Assembly: GCF_000427095.1 (NCBI RefSeq)
Contig: NC_021487.1
Location: 806,001 to 870,000, forward strand
Reading direction: 5' to 3'
Source of the DNA: Chthonomonas calidirosea T49
Lineage (GTDB): Bacteria; Armatimonadota; Chthonomonadetes; Chthonomonadales; Chthonomonadaceae
DNA length: 64,000 nt
Below the pieces are notes generated by a model. That model was not told the origin of the DNA. It did no database searches and saw only the letters and a list, made by a program, of their open reading frames with translations. A program made the position numbers and the translations under genes. Positions within the stretch are counted from its first letter, which is position 1. Every line of letters starts with the position of its first letter. This document shows, one piece after another, positions 17,511 through 26,016 of this stretch.

Positions 17511-19604
17511 ATGTCAGACCTACAAACAAGTTCAAAAGAGCCAACACCACCGTTAGAACCGGTGCCTCCCCCGCAGCCATCGCTGCTCAAACGGTTTATA
17601 CGTGTTCTGCTTGGACGCCCACTCAGTTCCTCTCAAATGGAGCATACCTTACTGCCGAAGTTTCTTGCTCTTCCGGTGTTTTCCTCCGACGCGATCTCCT
17701 CCGTGGCCTACGCTACGCAGGAGATTCTTCTTGTGCTCGGTGGTGCCGGGCTTTGGATCAGCAGTGCCCAATCTCGCTATTCACACTACACCATGCTGAT
17801 CACTACCCTCATCGTCGTTCTCCTAGCGATCGTCGTTGCCTCCTACTGGCAAACCATCCATGGTTATCCTAATGGTGGAGGCTCCTATATCGTTGCTAAA
17901 GATAACCTCAAACCCCGCTTTATGCCCGATCTGCCGGGTCTCATTGCGGCCTCCGCCCTCCTCATAGACTATGTCCTCACCGTTGCAGTCTCCATTGCTT
18001 CTGGCGTTCAAAACCTCGAAAGCCTCCCTCTCCCACCATGGCTACAATGGCTGCATTTCGATCATCTCGTTCTTTGGTGCCTGCTCTTCATTGGCCTGCT
18101 CACTTTGGCCAATCTCCGTGGGCTCAAAGAATCTGGCTCGATGTTTGCCATCTTCACCTATGGGTTTGTGATCATGTGTTACCTCATGATCTTTCTTGGG
18201 GTGTTTGGGCATGCTTTCTTCGGTTGGCATATGCATACCGAGTATGCCAACCAACGCTGGTGGGATGGCTCTACCGCACAATCACCAGGAGCGCACACTG
18301 TGGGCACCATAGGCCTCTTCTTGCTGCTGAACGCCTTTGCGAACGGATGTTCTGCTATGACCGGCACCGAGGCGGTTAGCAACGGCATCCCAGCCTTCCG
18401 TGAACCTAAATCGCATAACGCAGCTTGGACACTGGTCTATATGGGCATTATTCTCGGCAGCATTCTTCTGGGCATCTCTTACCTGGCCGTGAATTTTCAC
18501 GTGGTCTACTGGGAACATGCGGGCCAAACCGCACCAGCCGTCATAGACCAGATATCCGGCACCGTTTTTGGCAAAACAGGACGCTGGCAGTTCCTCTATT
18601 GGGCGACCCAGGTCTTCACAGCGGCCATTTTGGTGCTAGCAGCCAACACAAGCTTTGCCGATTTCCCACGTCTCTCCTCCATTCTCGCTCGCGACCGCTA
18701 TATGCCCAAACAGATGTCTAATCTTGGCGATAAGCTGGTCTTCACCAATGGCATCCTGCTTTTAGGCCTCTTTGCTGCCTTGCTCATTATCTGGAAAGGC
18801 GGGAATGTAGACGCTCTTATTCCCCTCTACGCCATCGGCGTCTTCACTGCCTTCACCCTCTCTCAAGCTGGTATGGTCGTACACTGGTACCATCTTCGCA
18901 AGGTCGTGCGAGGTTGGCAAGTGAAGGCGTTTTTCAATGGTCTCGGAGCTATCGCTACCGGTTTGGTTTTTATTGACCTTATCATCGAAAAATCGCGCGA
19001 GGGTGCCTGGATCGTTGTCGTCCTTGTGCCCATTATGGTCTATCTTTTCAAAAGGATCCATGTCCACTACGAAGAAGTTGCCAAACTGTTGACCCTAGAT
19101 AACTACTGCCCTCCAAAAGAACCGCAGAAAAACATCGTTCTTGTGCTCGTCCCCACCCTGCATCGTGGCGTTATGCAAGCCCTAGAATATGCACGTTCTA
19201 TTTCGAGCGACTGTCGTGCTGTCCATGTCTGCATAGACCCTGAAGAGACTCCGCGACTCATTCAGCGTTGGGAGCAGTGGGTTCATGACGTGCCTCTGGT
19301 GATCCTCAACTCGCCCTACCGCACCCTCATAGAACCGATTATGCGTTATCTCGACGCCATTCACCTCGAACGCCCCAATACCACCATCACCGTCGTTATC
19401 CCAGAGTTCGTTCCCCCAAAATGGTGGCATGCGTTTTTACATGGGCAGTCAGCAGCCCGTCTCAAGCTAGCCCTGCTAGGCAGAGAGGACGTTGTGGTGA
19501 CCAATGTTCGCTACTTCCTTCATCCATGCGAAGAAAGTACACCGGCAAAAATGCAGCATAACCAAGCACCGCTCCCTCAACACCAGACAGGGGTCGTGAA
19601 ATGA
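17511..19604 (+). CDS. KimA-like APC-superfamily permease (probable potassium transporter)
   Basis: About 697 residues. The GTG at 17499 lies in the ribosome site AGTGAGGA of the ATG at 17511, so I choose 17511. The segment LLPKFLALPVFSSDAISSVAYATQE is the hallmark of the KimA/YdaO branch of the APC superfamily; Bacillus KimA is a high-affinity K+/H+ symporter. Twelve helices follow up to about residue 500, with GYPNGGGSYIVAK and NGCSAMTGTEAVSNGIPAF substrate-site loops. The C-terminal 170 residues form a cytoplasmic domain with a USP-like strand pattern. I do not see the ydaO c-di-AMP riboswitch in the 144 bases upstream. Its stop overlaps the start of a STAS-USP fusion gene (ATGA), so the two are translationally coupled. 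Confidence 0.8.
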   Translation: MSDLQTSSKEPTPPLEPVPPPQPSLLKRFIRVLLGRPLSSSQMEHTLLPKFLALPVFSSDAISSVAYATQEILLVLGGAGLWISSAQSRYSHYTMLITTLIVVLLAIVVASYWQTIHGYPNGGGSYIVAKDNLKPRFMPDLPGLIAASALLIDYVLTVAVSIASGVQNLESLPLPPWLQWLHFDHLVLWCLLFIGLLTLANLRGLKESGSMFAIFTYGFVIMCYLMIFLGVFGHAFFGWHMHTEYANQRWWDGSTAQSPGAHTVGTIGLFLLLNAFANGCSAMTGTEAVSNGIPAFREPKSHNAAWTLVYMGIILGSILLGISYLAVNFHVVYWEHAGQTAPAVIDQISGTVFGKTGRWQFLYWATQVFTAAILVLAANTSFADFPRLSSILARDRYMPKQMSNLGDKLVFTNGILLLGLFAALLIIWKGGNVDALIPLYAIGVFTAFTLSQAGMVVHWYHLRKVVRGWQVKAFFNGLGAIATGLVFIDLIIEKSREGAWIVVVLVPIMVYLFKRIHVHYEEVAKLLTLDNYCPPKEPQKNIVLVLVPTLHRGVMQALEYARSISSDCRAVHVCIDPEETPRLIQRWEQWVHDVPLVILNSPYRTLIEPIMRYLDAIHLERPNTTITVVIPEFVPPKWWHAFLHGQSAARLKLALLGREDVVVTNVRYFLHPCEESTPAKMQHNQAPLPQHQTGVVK

Positions 19605-20401
19605 TTATCGAAACGCAGGACGACGTTGTGCGCCTTTCGGGCTCGCTTCGCCAAAATCAATGGCCGACCATCCGAGCCGTGGCTGGCATGTTACTTCACG
19701 ACCACCCGGAAGGAATTATCATAGATTGCGCTAACCTTCAAGATATCTCTGAGGAAGGCGCCAAGACTTTTCTAGAGGCCATGCGCGATATCGAGGCTGC
19801 CGGAAAACGCATTATTGTGGCAAATCTTCCGGAACACGTGCTGAACGTTATCAAAAGCGTGCCCGGCATCCGCTCCCAACTCCCCATCGCGAACTCGGTT
19901 GAGGAGGCGCGTGCCTCCTTGCACAGATTGCCTCAAAATGTTTCCCCAACAGCCCTAGCACCAAAAGGCCGGTCACTTCTGGTGCTACTTGTTCCGGGAA
20001 TTGACCTAACTCCTGGAGCATGGCTTGCTACTCAAATGGCACGCGCACGTCGTTCGGAGGTCGCATTTGTCTTTCTTCTAGAAGTACCTCGTGACCTGCC
20101 ACTTAACACCCCCCTTGGAGAACAAGAGGATGAAGCACAACACGCCTTAGAGGTCGCTATGGGATTCGCAAAAAATGCCGGTGTCACCGCTACCCCCCAT
20201 ATTGAACGCGTTCGCGATCTCATTGACGGCGCCCTTGCGATGATTCGGCAGTATGAGGTAGAACGTGTCGTGTTTGCCACAAGCCAACAAAGCCTCGATA
20301 CAGGCAATGAAGAGACCTTTTACCGCCTTGTAGATGCGCTGCTGCATCGAGCCCCCAGTGAAGTGATCGTCGGACGATTGAAGGCAGAAAAGATCCTATG
20401 A
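19601..20401 (+). CDS. STAS domain fused to a universal-stress-protein-like domain
   Basis: 266 residues. The first 105 residues have STAS/anti-sigma-antagonist character: a strand at VVRLSGSL, GIIIDCANLQDISEEGAKTFLEAM (a DCxxLxxIS-like phosphorylation-site loop) and KRIIVANL. Residues about 122-266 form a USP-like alpha/beta domain (SLLVLLVPGID, SEVAFVFLLEVP, ALAMIRQYEVERVVFATS). The start codon overlaps the stop of the KimA-like gene, and its own stop overlaps the nadC start (ATGA). STAS domains regulate SulP-type anion transporters as C-terminal extensions. Here one sits on a separate, coupled protein beside a potassium-type permease. A regulatory role for the permease is inference. Confidence 0.7.
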   Translation: MIIETQDDVVRLSGSLRQNQWPTIRAVAGMLLHDHPEGIIIDCANLQDISEEGAKTFLEAMRDIEAAGKRIIVANLPEHVLNVIKSVPGIRSQLPIANSVEEARASLHRLPQNVSPTALAPKGRSLLVLLVPGIDLTPGAWLATQMARARRSEVAFVFLLEVPRDLPLNTPLGEQEDEAQHALEVAMGFAKNAGVTATPHIERVRDLIDGALAMIRQYEVERVVFATSQQSLDTGNEETFYRLVDALLHRAPSEVIVGRLKAEKIL

Positions 20402-21291
20402 ACGCCTTTTCCACTAACCCCAAGAGTGCTCCTTCCTATACTGTGTTCAGAGACCTGCCAGGCCTAACCTCCATCGTGCAACAGGCTCTTAGGGAAGATA
20501 TAGGCACGGGAGATATCACCACGCAAATCGTTATCCCCTCCACTGCCCGTGCAAAGGCCAATATCACCACACGGGTTCCAGGCGTTATCGCAGGCCTACC
20601 CGTCGTACAGGAGGTCTATCGGCAGCTCGATCCGACCGTGCAGGTACAGCCTATCGTACAGGATGGCGACTCGGTAGAGGCAAATACCCCGCTTGCGACC
20701 CTCTCCGGCAGCGCCCAAAGCCTTCTCACCGGCGAGCGAGTGGCGCTTAATTTCCTCCAACGTCTTAGCGGTATCGCCACACTTACCGCCAAGTTCGTGG
20801 CGGCCGCCCGCCGAGAGGACGTTCGAATTGTAGACACACGGAAGACGACGCCTGGGCTTCGTCTCTTAGAAAAGTATGCGGTGCGAGTGGGAGGCGGTCA
20901 TAACCATCGTTTTGGCCTCTACGATGCCGTCCTAATTAAAGATAACCATATCGCCGCTTGCGGTTCCATCACCGAAGCTGTGCGCACCGCTCTCAGCAGT
21001 GCCCCTCACGTTATGAGCGTTACCGTAGAATGCGATACGCTCGATCAGGTGAGAGAGGCACTTGCAGCCGGTGCCGACGTCATTCTCCTGGATAACATGT
21101 CACCAGACCAACTGCGTGAAGCGGTCTCACTTGTTAACGGTCAGGCGATGATCGAGGCTAGTGGTGGAATCACCCTGGAAAACGTCGCAGAAGTGGCCGC
21201 CACAGGGGTGGACATCATCTCAATCGGCGCCCTCACGCACTCTGCGCCTGCCCTCGACATCGGCATGGACTTCATCGTGACTAGTCTCTAA
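20398..21291 (+). CDS. nadC: Nicotinate-nucleotide pyrophosphorylase (quinolinate phosphoribosyltransferase)
   Basis: 297 residues, the full family length. It converts quinolinate and PRPP to nicotinate mononucleotide in de novo NAD synthesis. Diagnostic segments are LREDIGTGDITT at the N-terminus, ALNFLQRLSGIATLT, VDTRKTTPGLRLLEKYAV, GGGHNHRFGL and the phosphate-binding VLIKDNH. The C-terminal barrel shows VECDTLDQ, ILLDNM and EASGGITLENV. It overlaps the preceding STAS-USP gene by 4 bases and is followed after 5 bases by birA, giving a cofactor pair. nadA and nadB are not present here. Confidence 0.97.
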   Translation: MNAFSTNPKSAPSYTVFRDLPGLTSIVQQALREDIGTGDITTQIVIPSTARAKANITTRVPGVIAGLPVVQEVYRQLDPTVQVQPIVQDGDSVEANTPLATLSGSAQSLLTGERVALNFLQRLSGIATLTAKFVAAARREDVRIVDTRKTTPGLRLLEKYAVRVGGGHNHRFGLYDAVLIKDNHIAACGSITEAVRTALSSAPHVMSVTVECDTLDQVREALAAGADVILLDNMSPDQLREAVSLVNGQAMIEASGGITLENVAEVAATGVDIISIGALTHSAPALDIGMDFIVTSL

Positions 21292-21296
21292 TCACC

Positions 21297-22115
21297 ATGG
21301 CTCTATACCATCTTTCAAGCGTTCCCTCCACGATGGATGCTGCACGGGAACTGCTTCTCTCCGATCCCGCCGCCCTACAGCGTTGGGATGGCGTTCTGGC
21401 CGACGAACAGACCCAAGGGCGCGGCCAACGTGGTCGTACCTGGTTTGCCCGTGCTGGCGAGAGCCTTTGTGCAACCTACTTCTTTCCTCAGAAGCTCATC
21501 ATGCCCTCTCGCCCTCAAGAAGAACCACTTCAAGTCGTTGCCATGCTCTCATTATTGGCCGGTGTCGCTGTTGCCGAGTCGATCTATCGCGCTCTTCTTA
21601 AGGTACTAGGCATCCCGCTGTCCGGCCGACCTGCTCCGCCCAAACCCGATGTTGGCCTTAAATGGCCTAACGATCTACTCCTCAACCATAAAAAGACCGG
21701 AGGGATTTTGATAGAGCTAGCGCAACTGCCGACAGGCGAACATATTCCTCTTATCGGCGTGGGCATAAATCTGCAAGTGATGGAGTTCCCACCGGAGCTC
21801 TCCTCACGCGCCACCTCCCTTCTACGGGAAGGCATTCAAGGCATAACCCCTACGTGGTTGGGTGCCCAGATAGCGACCTCTCTCAAGCTGTGGGCTGAAC
21901 GCTATGCCACAGGAGGGCCAGAGAGCGTGATGCGCCGGTGGCGCCACTACGATCGAACGAAAGGCACTCTCTACACCGTTATCATAAGTGGCCAACCGGT
22001 TCGTGGCACCGCTGTTGGGGTCGCCTCCGACGGCGCTCTCCTGCTTCAGCTTGAGGATGGAACACTCTATCCCTGTTTTACGGCAAGTCATACCATCGAA
22101 AGTAGAGAGGCATAG
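21297..22115 (+). CDS. birA: Biotin--[acetyl-CoA-carboxylase] ligase, class I
   Basis: 272 residues. STMDAARELL opens the catalytic domain, GRGQRGRTWFA is the biotinyl-AMP binding loop, and GLKWPNDLLL with the KTGGILIEL lysine loop completes the active site. The last 50 residues are the small SH3-like C-terminal domain. There is no N-terminal winged helix, so this is a class I ligase that biotinylates carboxylases but does not act as a repressor. It follows nadC closely, with a poor ribosome site (the ATG is 5 bases after the nadC stop), so it is probably translated by coupling. Confidence 0.93.
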   Translation: MALYHLSSVPSTMDAARELLLSDPAALQRWDGVLADEQTQGRGQRGRTWFARAGESLCATYFFPQKLIMPSRPQEEPLQVVAMLSLLAGVAVAESIYRALLKVLGIPLSGRPAPPKPDVGLKWPNDLLLNHKKTGGILIELAQLPTGEHIPLIGVGINLQVMEFPPELSSRATSLLREGIQGITPTWLGAQIATSLKLWAERYATGGPESVMRRWRHYDRTKGTLYTVIISGQPVRGTAVGVASDGALLLQLEDGTLYPCFTASHTIESREA

Positions 22116-22126
22116 CGCTACTGCCC

Positions 22127-22640
22127 CCTCTACGTCGGAACAGGTTTCTGGAACCAGCCGCCCTCCATGACCCGTGGGCCGAGATCCACATATCTCCAGT
22201 TGTCACCCTGCGAAACAGGTGCGAACATGTTGCACCACTCATTCACGTAGAAACGTCCGCCGTTCCATCCCTTAAGATTTCGGATCTTGCTCGCCAACCT
22301 CCCCGCGCGATCCGCCCCAATCGTAGCGCTTAGGGTCACTTCCCGTGCAACTTGCGGTCGAATCTCCACTCGTAGTAGATGTCCATTCCACCGGCCTTAA
22401 GCACATAGAGAATACGGGGCTGCGGTTCCTCCCACTCGTCGCCTGGCTTAAGTCGTCGGTCTTCCAGGTCAACTGCGTCGCCAGTCAGCTTTTTACCTTC
22501 GAACTCAAACTCAAGCGGACGATCGTACTCACCCGTTAGATAGTAACAGGGCTTCTGCCCCACCGGATATGCGAACAGGGCGGCCACTCTTCCACCATAG
22601 AACCTTGTCTTCCCGAACAAGCGTGTAGAGCGACAATTAG
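22127..22640 (-). pseudogene. Frameshifted remnant of an unrecognised gene
   Basis: Two minus-strand frames read as two parts of one protein. The first (22336-22620) is a globular sequence ending near GGMDIYYEWRFD. The second (22130-22369) starts near EIRPQVAREV and ends with WNGGRFYVNEW and a TAG at 22130. They overlap around 22336-22369 in different registers, which implies an indel there. The upstream part also looks disturbed: no ribosome site precedes the TTG at 22620, and another frame reads sensibly at LYTLVREDKVLWW. I do not recognise the family. It sits alone in an 825-base gap. Either the gene is dying or the assembly has an error. Confidence 0.5.
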
Positions 22641-22940
22641 GCCTTCGAGGAAGAGCAGATCACTAGACGAGGTCAGAACGACGTCGCCTGTGTTTCATCT
22701 GCTAGGAGCTTCCTGTTTGCAGTAAGGTAGCTCTTGCGTTATTTTTATCTACTTCATGAGGGCTATGTTACAGCGACTGAGAGTTGCAATATCTCTAGAG
22801 GAATGTAGGGCATCCTGCCGGCGAACAATAGCCCTCCATAGAGGGTATAATGCCAAACACGGCACGACTAAAAGCTAGAACCTTTTGGGAAACAGGCTAT
22901 TGTAGCCACCACGATGACTGCGTAAGGAGATCTATCGTTT
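22641..22940. other. Gene-free stretch upstream of the Gfo/Idh/MocA gene
   Basis: AT-richer than its surroundings. Apart from a -10-like TATAAT at 22846 and the ribosome site AAGGAGAT at 22923-22930, I see nothing recognisable. It may contain decayed 5' sequence of the neighbouring pseudogene. Confidence 0.45.
22846..22851 (+). promoter_or_regulatory. Possible -10 element of the Gfo/Idh/MocA gene
   Basis: A perfect TATAAT 89 bases before the start at 22941. The hexamer 17 bases upstream (GAACAA) matches the -35 consensus at only three positions, so the promoter is tentative. Confidence 0.4.
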
Positions 22941-24008
22941 ATGGGAACCCCGTCTCGCGTTGGCATCGGCATTCTCTCTTTTGCTCACGGGCACGTGAAC
23001 GCCTATGCAGAACGCATCCGTCAATTTGACGACGCTCAACTCATTGCCTGCTGGGATAGCGACGAGGCCCGAGGAGAGCGCCAAGCAGCTCACTTTGGCA
23101 TCCCCTTCTCTCCGCATCTGGAAGATGTGCTCCATCGCAAAGATATTGACTGCGTGATCATCGCTTCTGAAACCAATCGGCATGCCGATCTGGCCATCGC
23201 GGCCCTCGAAGCGGGCAAAGCGGTGTTTCTGCAGAAACCGATGGCCATTACTTTAGCAGATTGTGATCGGATCATCGCCGCCGTCGAGCGGACGGGGTGC
23301 TGGTTTAGTATGGCCTTCCAAATGCGCTGCGACCCTCAAAACATCCGCATGAAACAGCTTGTTGAGGAAGGAGCGGTTGGCCGTGTCGGAACCATCCGAC
23401 GTCGTCACTGCATACCGGTGCTCTTCGACAAAAACTTTGTGGAAGGCCCCACTCGCTGGCATATCATGCGCGAAACCAACTTTGGGATGTTTTTCGATGA
23501 CGCTATTCACGCCCTAGATTGGCTTGTCTGGATGTTGGGGAAACGTCCTGTTTCCGTCATCGCCGAAATAGATAACGTGCTCACCAACGTAGCCCCTGAC
23601 GACACGGGAGTGGCCATCTACCGCTATGAGGATGGGTTATTTGCCGAGGTCTATAACTCAAGTGTGACTCTCGCAGGAGAGAATACCACCGAGATATATG
23701 GTGACAGAGGAGTCATTATTCAAAACCACGGCGATGCCCCCTCCGCAATGATCAAGCCCCCGCATCCCATCGGAGTGAAACTCTATCAGCGAGATAAGGC
23801 TGAGCTTGGTTGGCAAGACCTTGGGCTTCCCATTCCAGCCTCTCAAGGGGAGCGGATCGCGGGCGTAGCGCGTCCATTTATAGACGCCTTCAAACGAGGT
23901 AAGCCCCTCTGCACGGCGCAGGAAGGGCGCCTCTCGGTAGAGATGTGCCTCGCAGCCTATAAAGCGGCAGAGACAGGCCAACGGGTCTTCTTCCCCTTTT
24001 CCGGTTAG
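22941..24008 (+). CDS. Gfo/Idh/MocA-family NAD(P)-dependent oxidoreductase
   Basis: 355 residues with AAGGAGAT before the ATG. The N-terminal Rossmann domain (about 5-130) has VGIGILSFAHGHV in place of a classical GxGxxG, then CVIIASETNRH and AVFLQKPMAITLADCD. The lysine of QKP is the usual catalytic-site lysine of the family. The C-terminal alpha/beta domain carries FGMFFDDAIHALDWLVWMLG, which matches the GG-x-x-x-D-x-x-x-H region with Asp and His present, and VFFPFSG at the end. Such enzymes oxidise or reduce sugars, inositols or their derivatives. The substrate is not visible. It is probably a single-gene transcript ending at the stem-loop at 24035. Confidence 0.88.
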   Translation: MGTPSRVGIGILSFAHGHVNAYAERIRQFDDAQLIACWDSDEARGERQAAHFGIPFSPHLEDVLHRKDIDCVIIASETNRHADLAIAALEAGKAVFLQKPMAITLADCDRIIAAVERTGCWFSMAFQMRCDPQNIRMKQLVEEGAVGRVGTIRRRHCIPVLFDKNFVEGPTRWHIMRETNFGMFFDDAIHALDWLVWMLGKRPVSVIAEIDNVLTNVAPDDTGVAIYRYEDGLFAEVYNSSVTLAGENTTEIYGDRGVIIQNHGDAPSAMIKPPHPIGVKLYQRDKAELGWQDLGLPIPASQGERIAGVARPFIDAFKRGKPLCTAQEGRLSVEMCLAAYKAAETGQRVFFPFSG

Positions 24009-24034
24009 ATCAATGCCCTCATACCTCCGCGCCA

Positions 24035-24070
24035 AGAGGTGTAGAAGCTTTTTTGTGCTTTTACACCTCT
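24035..24070 (+). terminator. Stem-loop downstream of the Gfo/Idh/MocA gene
   Basis: A 14-bp stem (arms 24035-24048 and 24057-24070, one G-T pair) with a T-rich 8-base loop. It starts 27 bases after the stop at 24008. No T-run follows the stem, so it may be a weak terminator or an RNA-stabilising hairpin. Confidence 0.5.
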
Positions 24071-24138
24071 CCCCCGTCAACATCGCTCCACCTCTCTTGC
24101 GTATATTCTAACAGAATAGGTAAACTCCCTTCGAGAAC

Positions 24139-26016
24139 ATGGTGCACACGGAAATCTCCACAAAAGCCCCCCCACACAAAATCGGCTCGTTCCCGCTTGC
24201 TGAAATAGGTTTGCTTCTTTTTTGCCTGCTCCTCTTCTTCTGGCGACTTGGTTCTGTGCCTCTCTTTGATCTCGACGAGGGCCTCTATGTGGCGTGTGCC
24301 CGCCAAATGGTTCTGCATGGAGACTGGATTACCCCACGCCTTAATAGCCACCCTCCCCTAAACCCTGCTGCATCCACAACCCCCTTTTTCGAAAAACCTA
24401 TTCTCATCTATTGGCTTGGAGCGCTCTCCATGCGCCTCTTTGGGCTTACACCGTTCGCTGCCCGACTTCCTTCGGCTCTTGCAAGTCTGCTTACAACGCT
24501 CCTCGTCTGGTGGTTTGCTAAAATTACCTTTGGACGCCGTGCTGCTGCGCTAGCGGCTCTTACCTATATGCTGGCTCCTCTCACCCTCCTCGATGCTCGC
24601 CAACTCACTACCGATGCCCTGCTCACTTTCTGGTTTACCACCATGATGTTAAGCGCTTATCTCTGCCTTGAACCGCCCTCTTCAATCACCCCAAAAACTC
24701 GGTTTGGCCTCGCCATGGTCTTTTGGGTATCTCTTGCCTTCTCTGTGCTCACCAAGGGGGCGGCAGGCGCTCTGCCTCTTTTTGTTCTAGCCATCTTCCT
24801 TCTCCTTAAACGCCTTACACTACGTATCAAGGCACGAGGAGGCTTTCGATTCTATCTCTCCTCGCAGTTCGAGTCGCCTCATACGCTCCTTACTGCATGG
24901 CGTTGCTTGTGTCCCCTCCTCGGTATCCTTCTCTGTTTCGCGATAGCCGCTCCATGGCACTACCTTATCTGGAAAGCTGGCGGCAGGGACGAACTTGGAC
25001 ACACCTGGTTTCAAGAGTATATTTTGCGACAACATCTAGGGCGCTTCCGTGGCCTTGATAAAGTGCATGACATGCCGTTGCCAACCTACTTCGTCTTTTT
25101 CCTCATTGGTTTTTTCCCCTGGGCCTGTTTTGCACCGGCCGCTTTCTCTATTCACGATCTATGGGCTCCGTACCGACGACACGAGCGCTTCCTCATCGTC
25201 TGGTTCTGGGCGGTGTTCGTCCTCTTTTCCCTTGCTTCCGCTAAACTCCCCTCTTATATCGCTCCCCTCTACCCGGCAGCGGCCATTCTCACTGGGAGGT
25301 GGTTCGATATTGGCTTCGCATACCCAAACGCCTCTTTTGCTAAAACTCTCCGACGTGGTGCTGCAGCCGCCTTCATTACCACCTTCGTTCTCTTCATCGT
25401 TGCCTTCTTGGGCCCTCACTTCGTTCCTCGCAATGCCCCCATAGCACCTCCAATTGCAACGCTTGCGCGGCAGCTAACCGCCCTATGGATGATAGGAGCT
25501 CTTCTCGCTCTTTTGTGCTTTCGTAAGCAGGCCTATCGCCTCGGTATTACAGCTCTCGCGCTTACCACCACGCTCATGGTGTTACTAGGCTACACGGTGG
25601 GCTACCAAGATGCCGCGCGTTATGTTCAAGACCCCTACCAGCAACTCGCCAAAGACGCCAACAAAGATGCCATCCTCGGCATTCCCATTGTCTACTATCA
25701 CATTATCCCCAGACGTCCCTCCATGCTTTTCTATGCCAACTACTCGCCCTATGAGCACAAAGAGTTACCCCTTCTCCCATGGCTCACAAAAACGGTGCCG
25801 TTAAACAAGGGGTGGGTGGATGTGATCACCTCCGCCGACACATGGCAACATCATCTACAACCCGAACTGCAGCAATACAAGATCCCTGTACACATTTTGA
25901 AGTGGCGTGGCGGCCCACCGGGAGGATGGTTACTGCTTCAACTGCATATCGTCGCCTCCAAAATGGGGAAGGTTAGAGAAGGAAAGGGATCGGACAGTGT
26001 GTTAACCGGAGTTTAG
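24139..26016 (+). CDS. ArnT/PMT-family membrane glycosyltransferase (GT83-like)
   Basis: 625 residues with about 11-12 transmembrane helices. The first extracytoplasmic loop carries FDLDEGLYVACARQM and then FFEKPILIYWLGAL. The Asp-Glu pair and the EKP motif are those of ArnT-type transferases, which move a sugar from undecaprenyl phosphate to lipid A or another acceptor; PMT enzymes use proteins. APWHYLIWKAGG is a later conserved loop. The ribosome site is weak. The stop overlaps the stop of the convergent outer-membrane barrel gene (TTAG at 26013-26016). Acceptor and donor are unknown, but an envelope glycan role is likely. Confidence 0.85.
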   Translation: MVHTEISTKAPPHKIGSFPLAEIGLLLFCLLLFFWRLGSVPLFDLDEGLYVACARQMVLHGDWITPRLNSHPPLNPAASTTPFFEKPILIYWLGALSMRLFGLTPFAARLPSALASLLTTLLVWWFAKITFGRRAAALAALTYMLAPLTLLDARQLTTDALLTFWFTTMMLSAYLCLEPPSSITPKTRFGLAMVFWVSLAFSVLTKGAAGALPLFVLAIFLLLKRLTLRIKARGGFRFYLSSQFESPHTLLTAWRCLCPLLGILLCFAIAAPWHYLIWKAGGRDELGHTWFQEYILRQHLGRFRGLDKVHDMPLPTYFVFFLIGFFPWACFAPAAFSIHDLWAPYRRHERFLIVWFWAVFVLFSLASAKLPSYIAPLYPAAAILTGRWFDIGFAYPNASFAKTLRRGAAAAFITTFVLFIVAFLGPHFVPRNAPIAPPIATLARQLTALWMIGALLALLCFRKQAYRLGITALALTTTLMVLLGYTVGYQDAARYVQDPYQQLAKDANKDAILGIPIVYYHIIPRRPSMLFYANYSPYEHKELPLLPWLTKTVPLNKGWVDVITSADTWQHHLQPELQQYKIPVHILKWRGGPPGGWLLLQLHIVASKMGKVREGKGSDSVLTGV

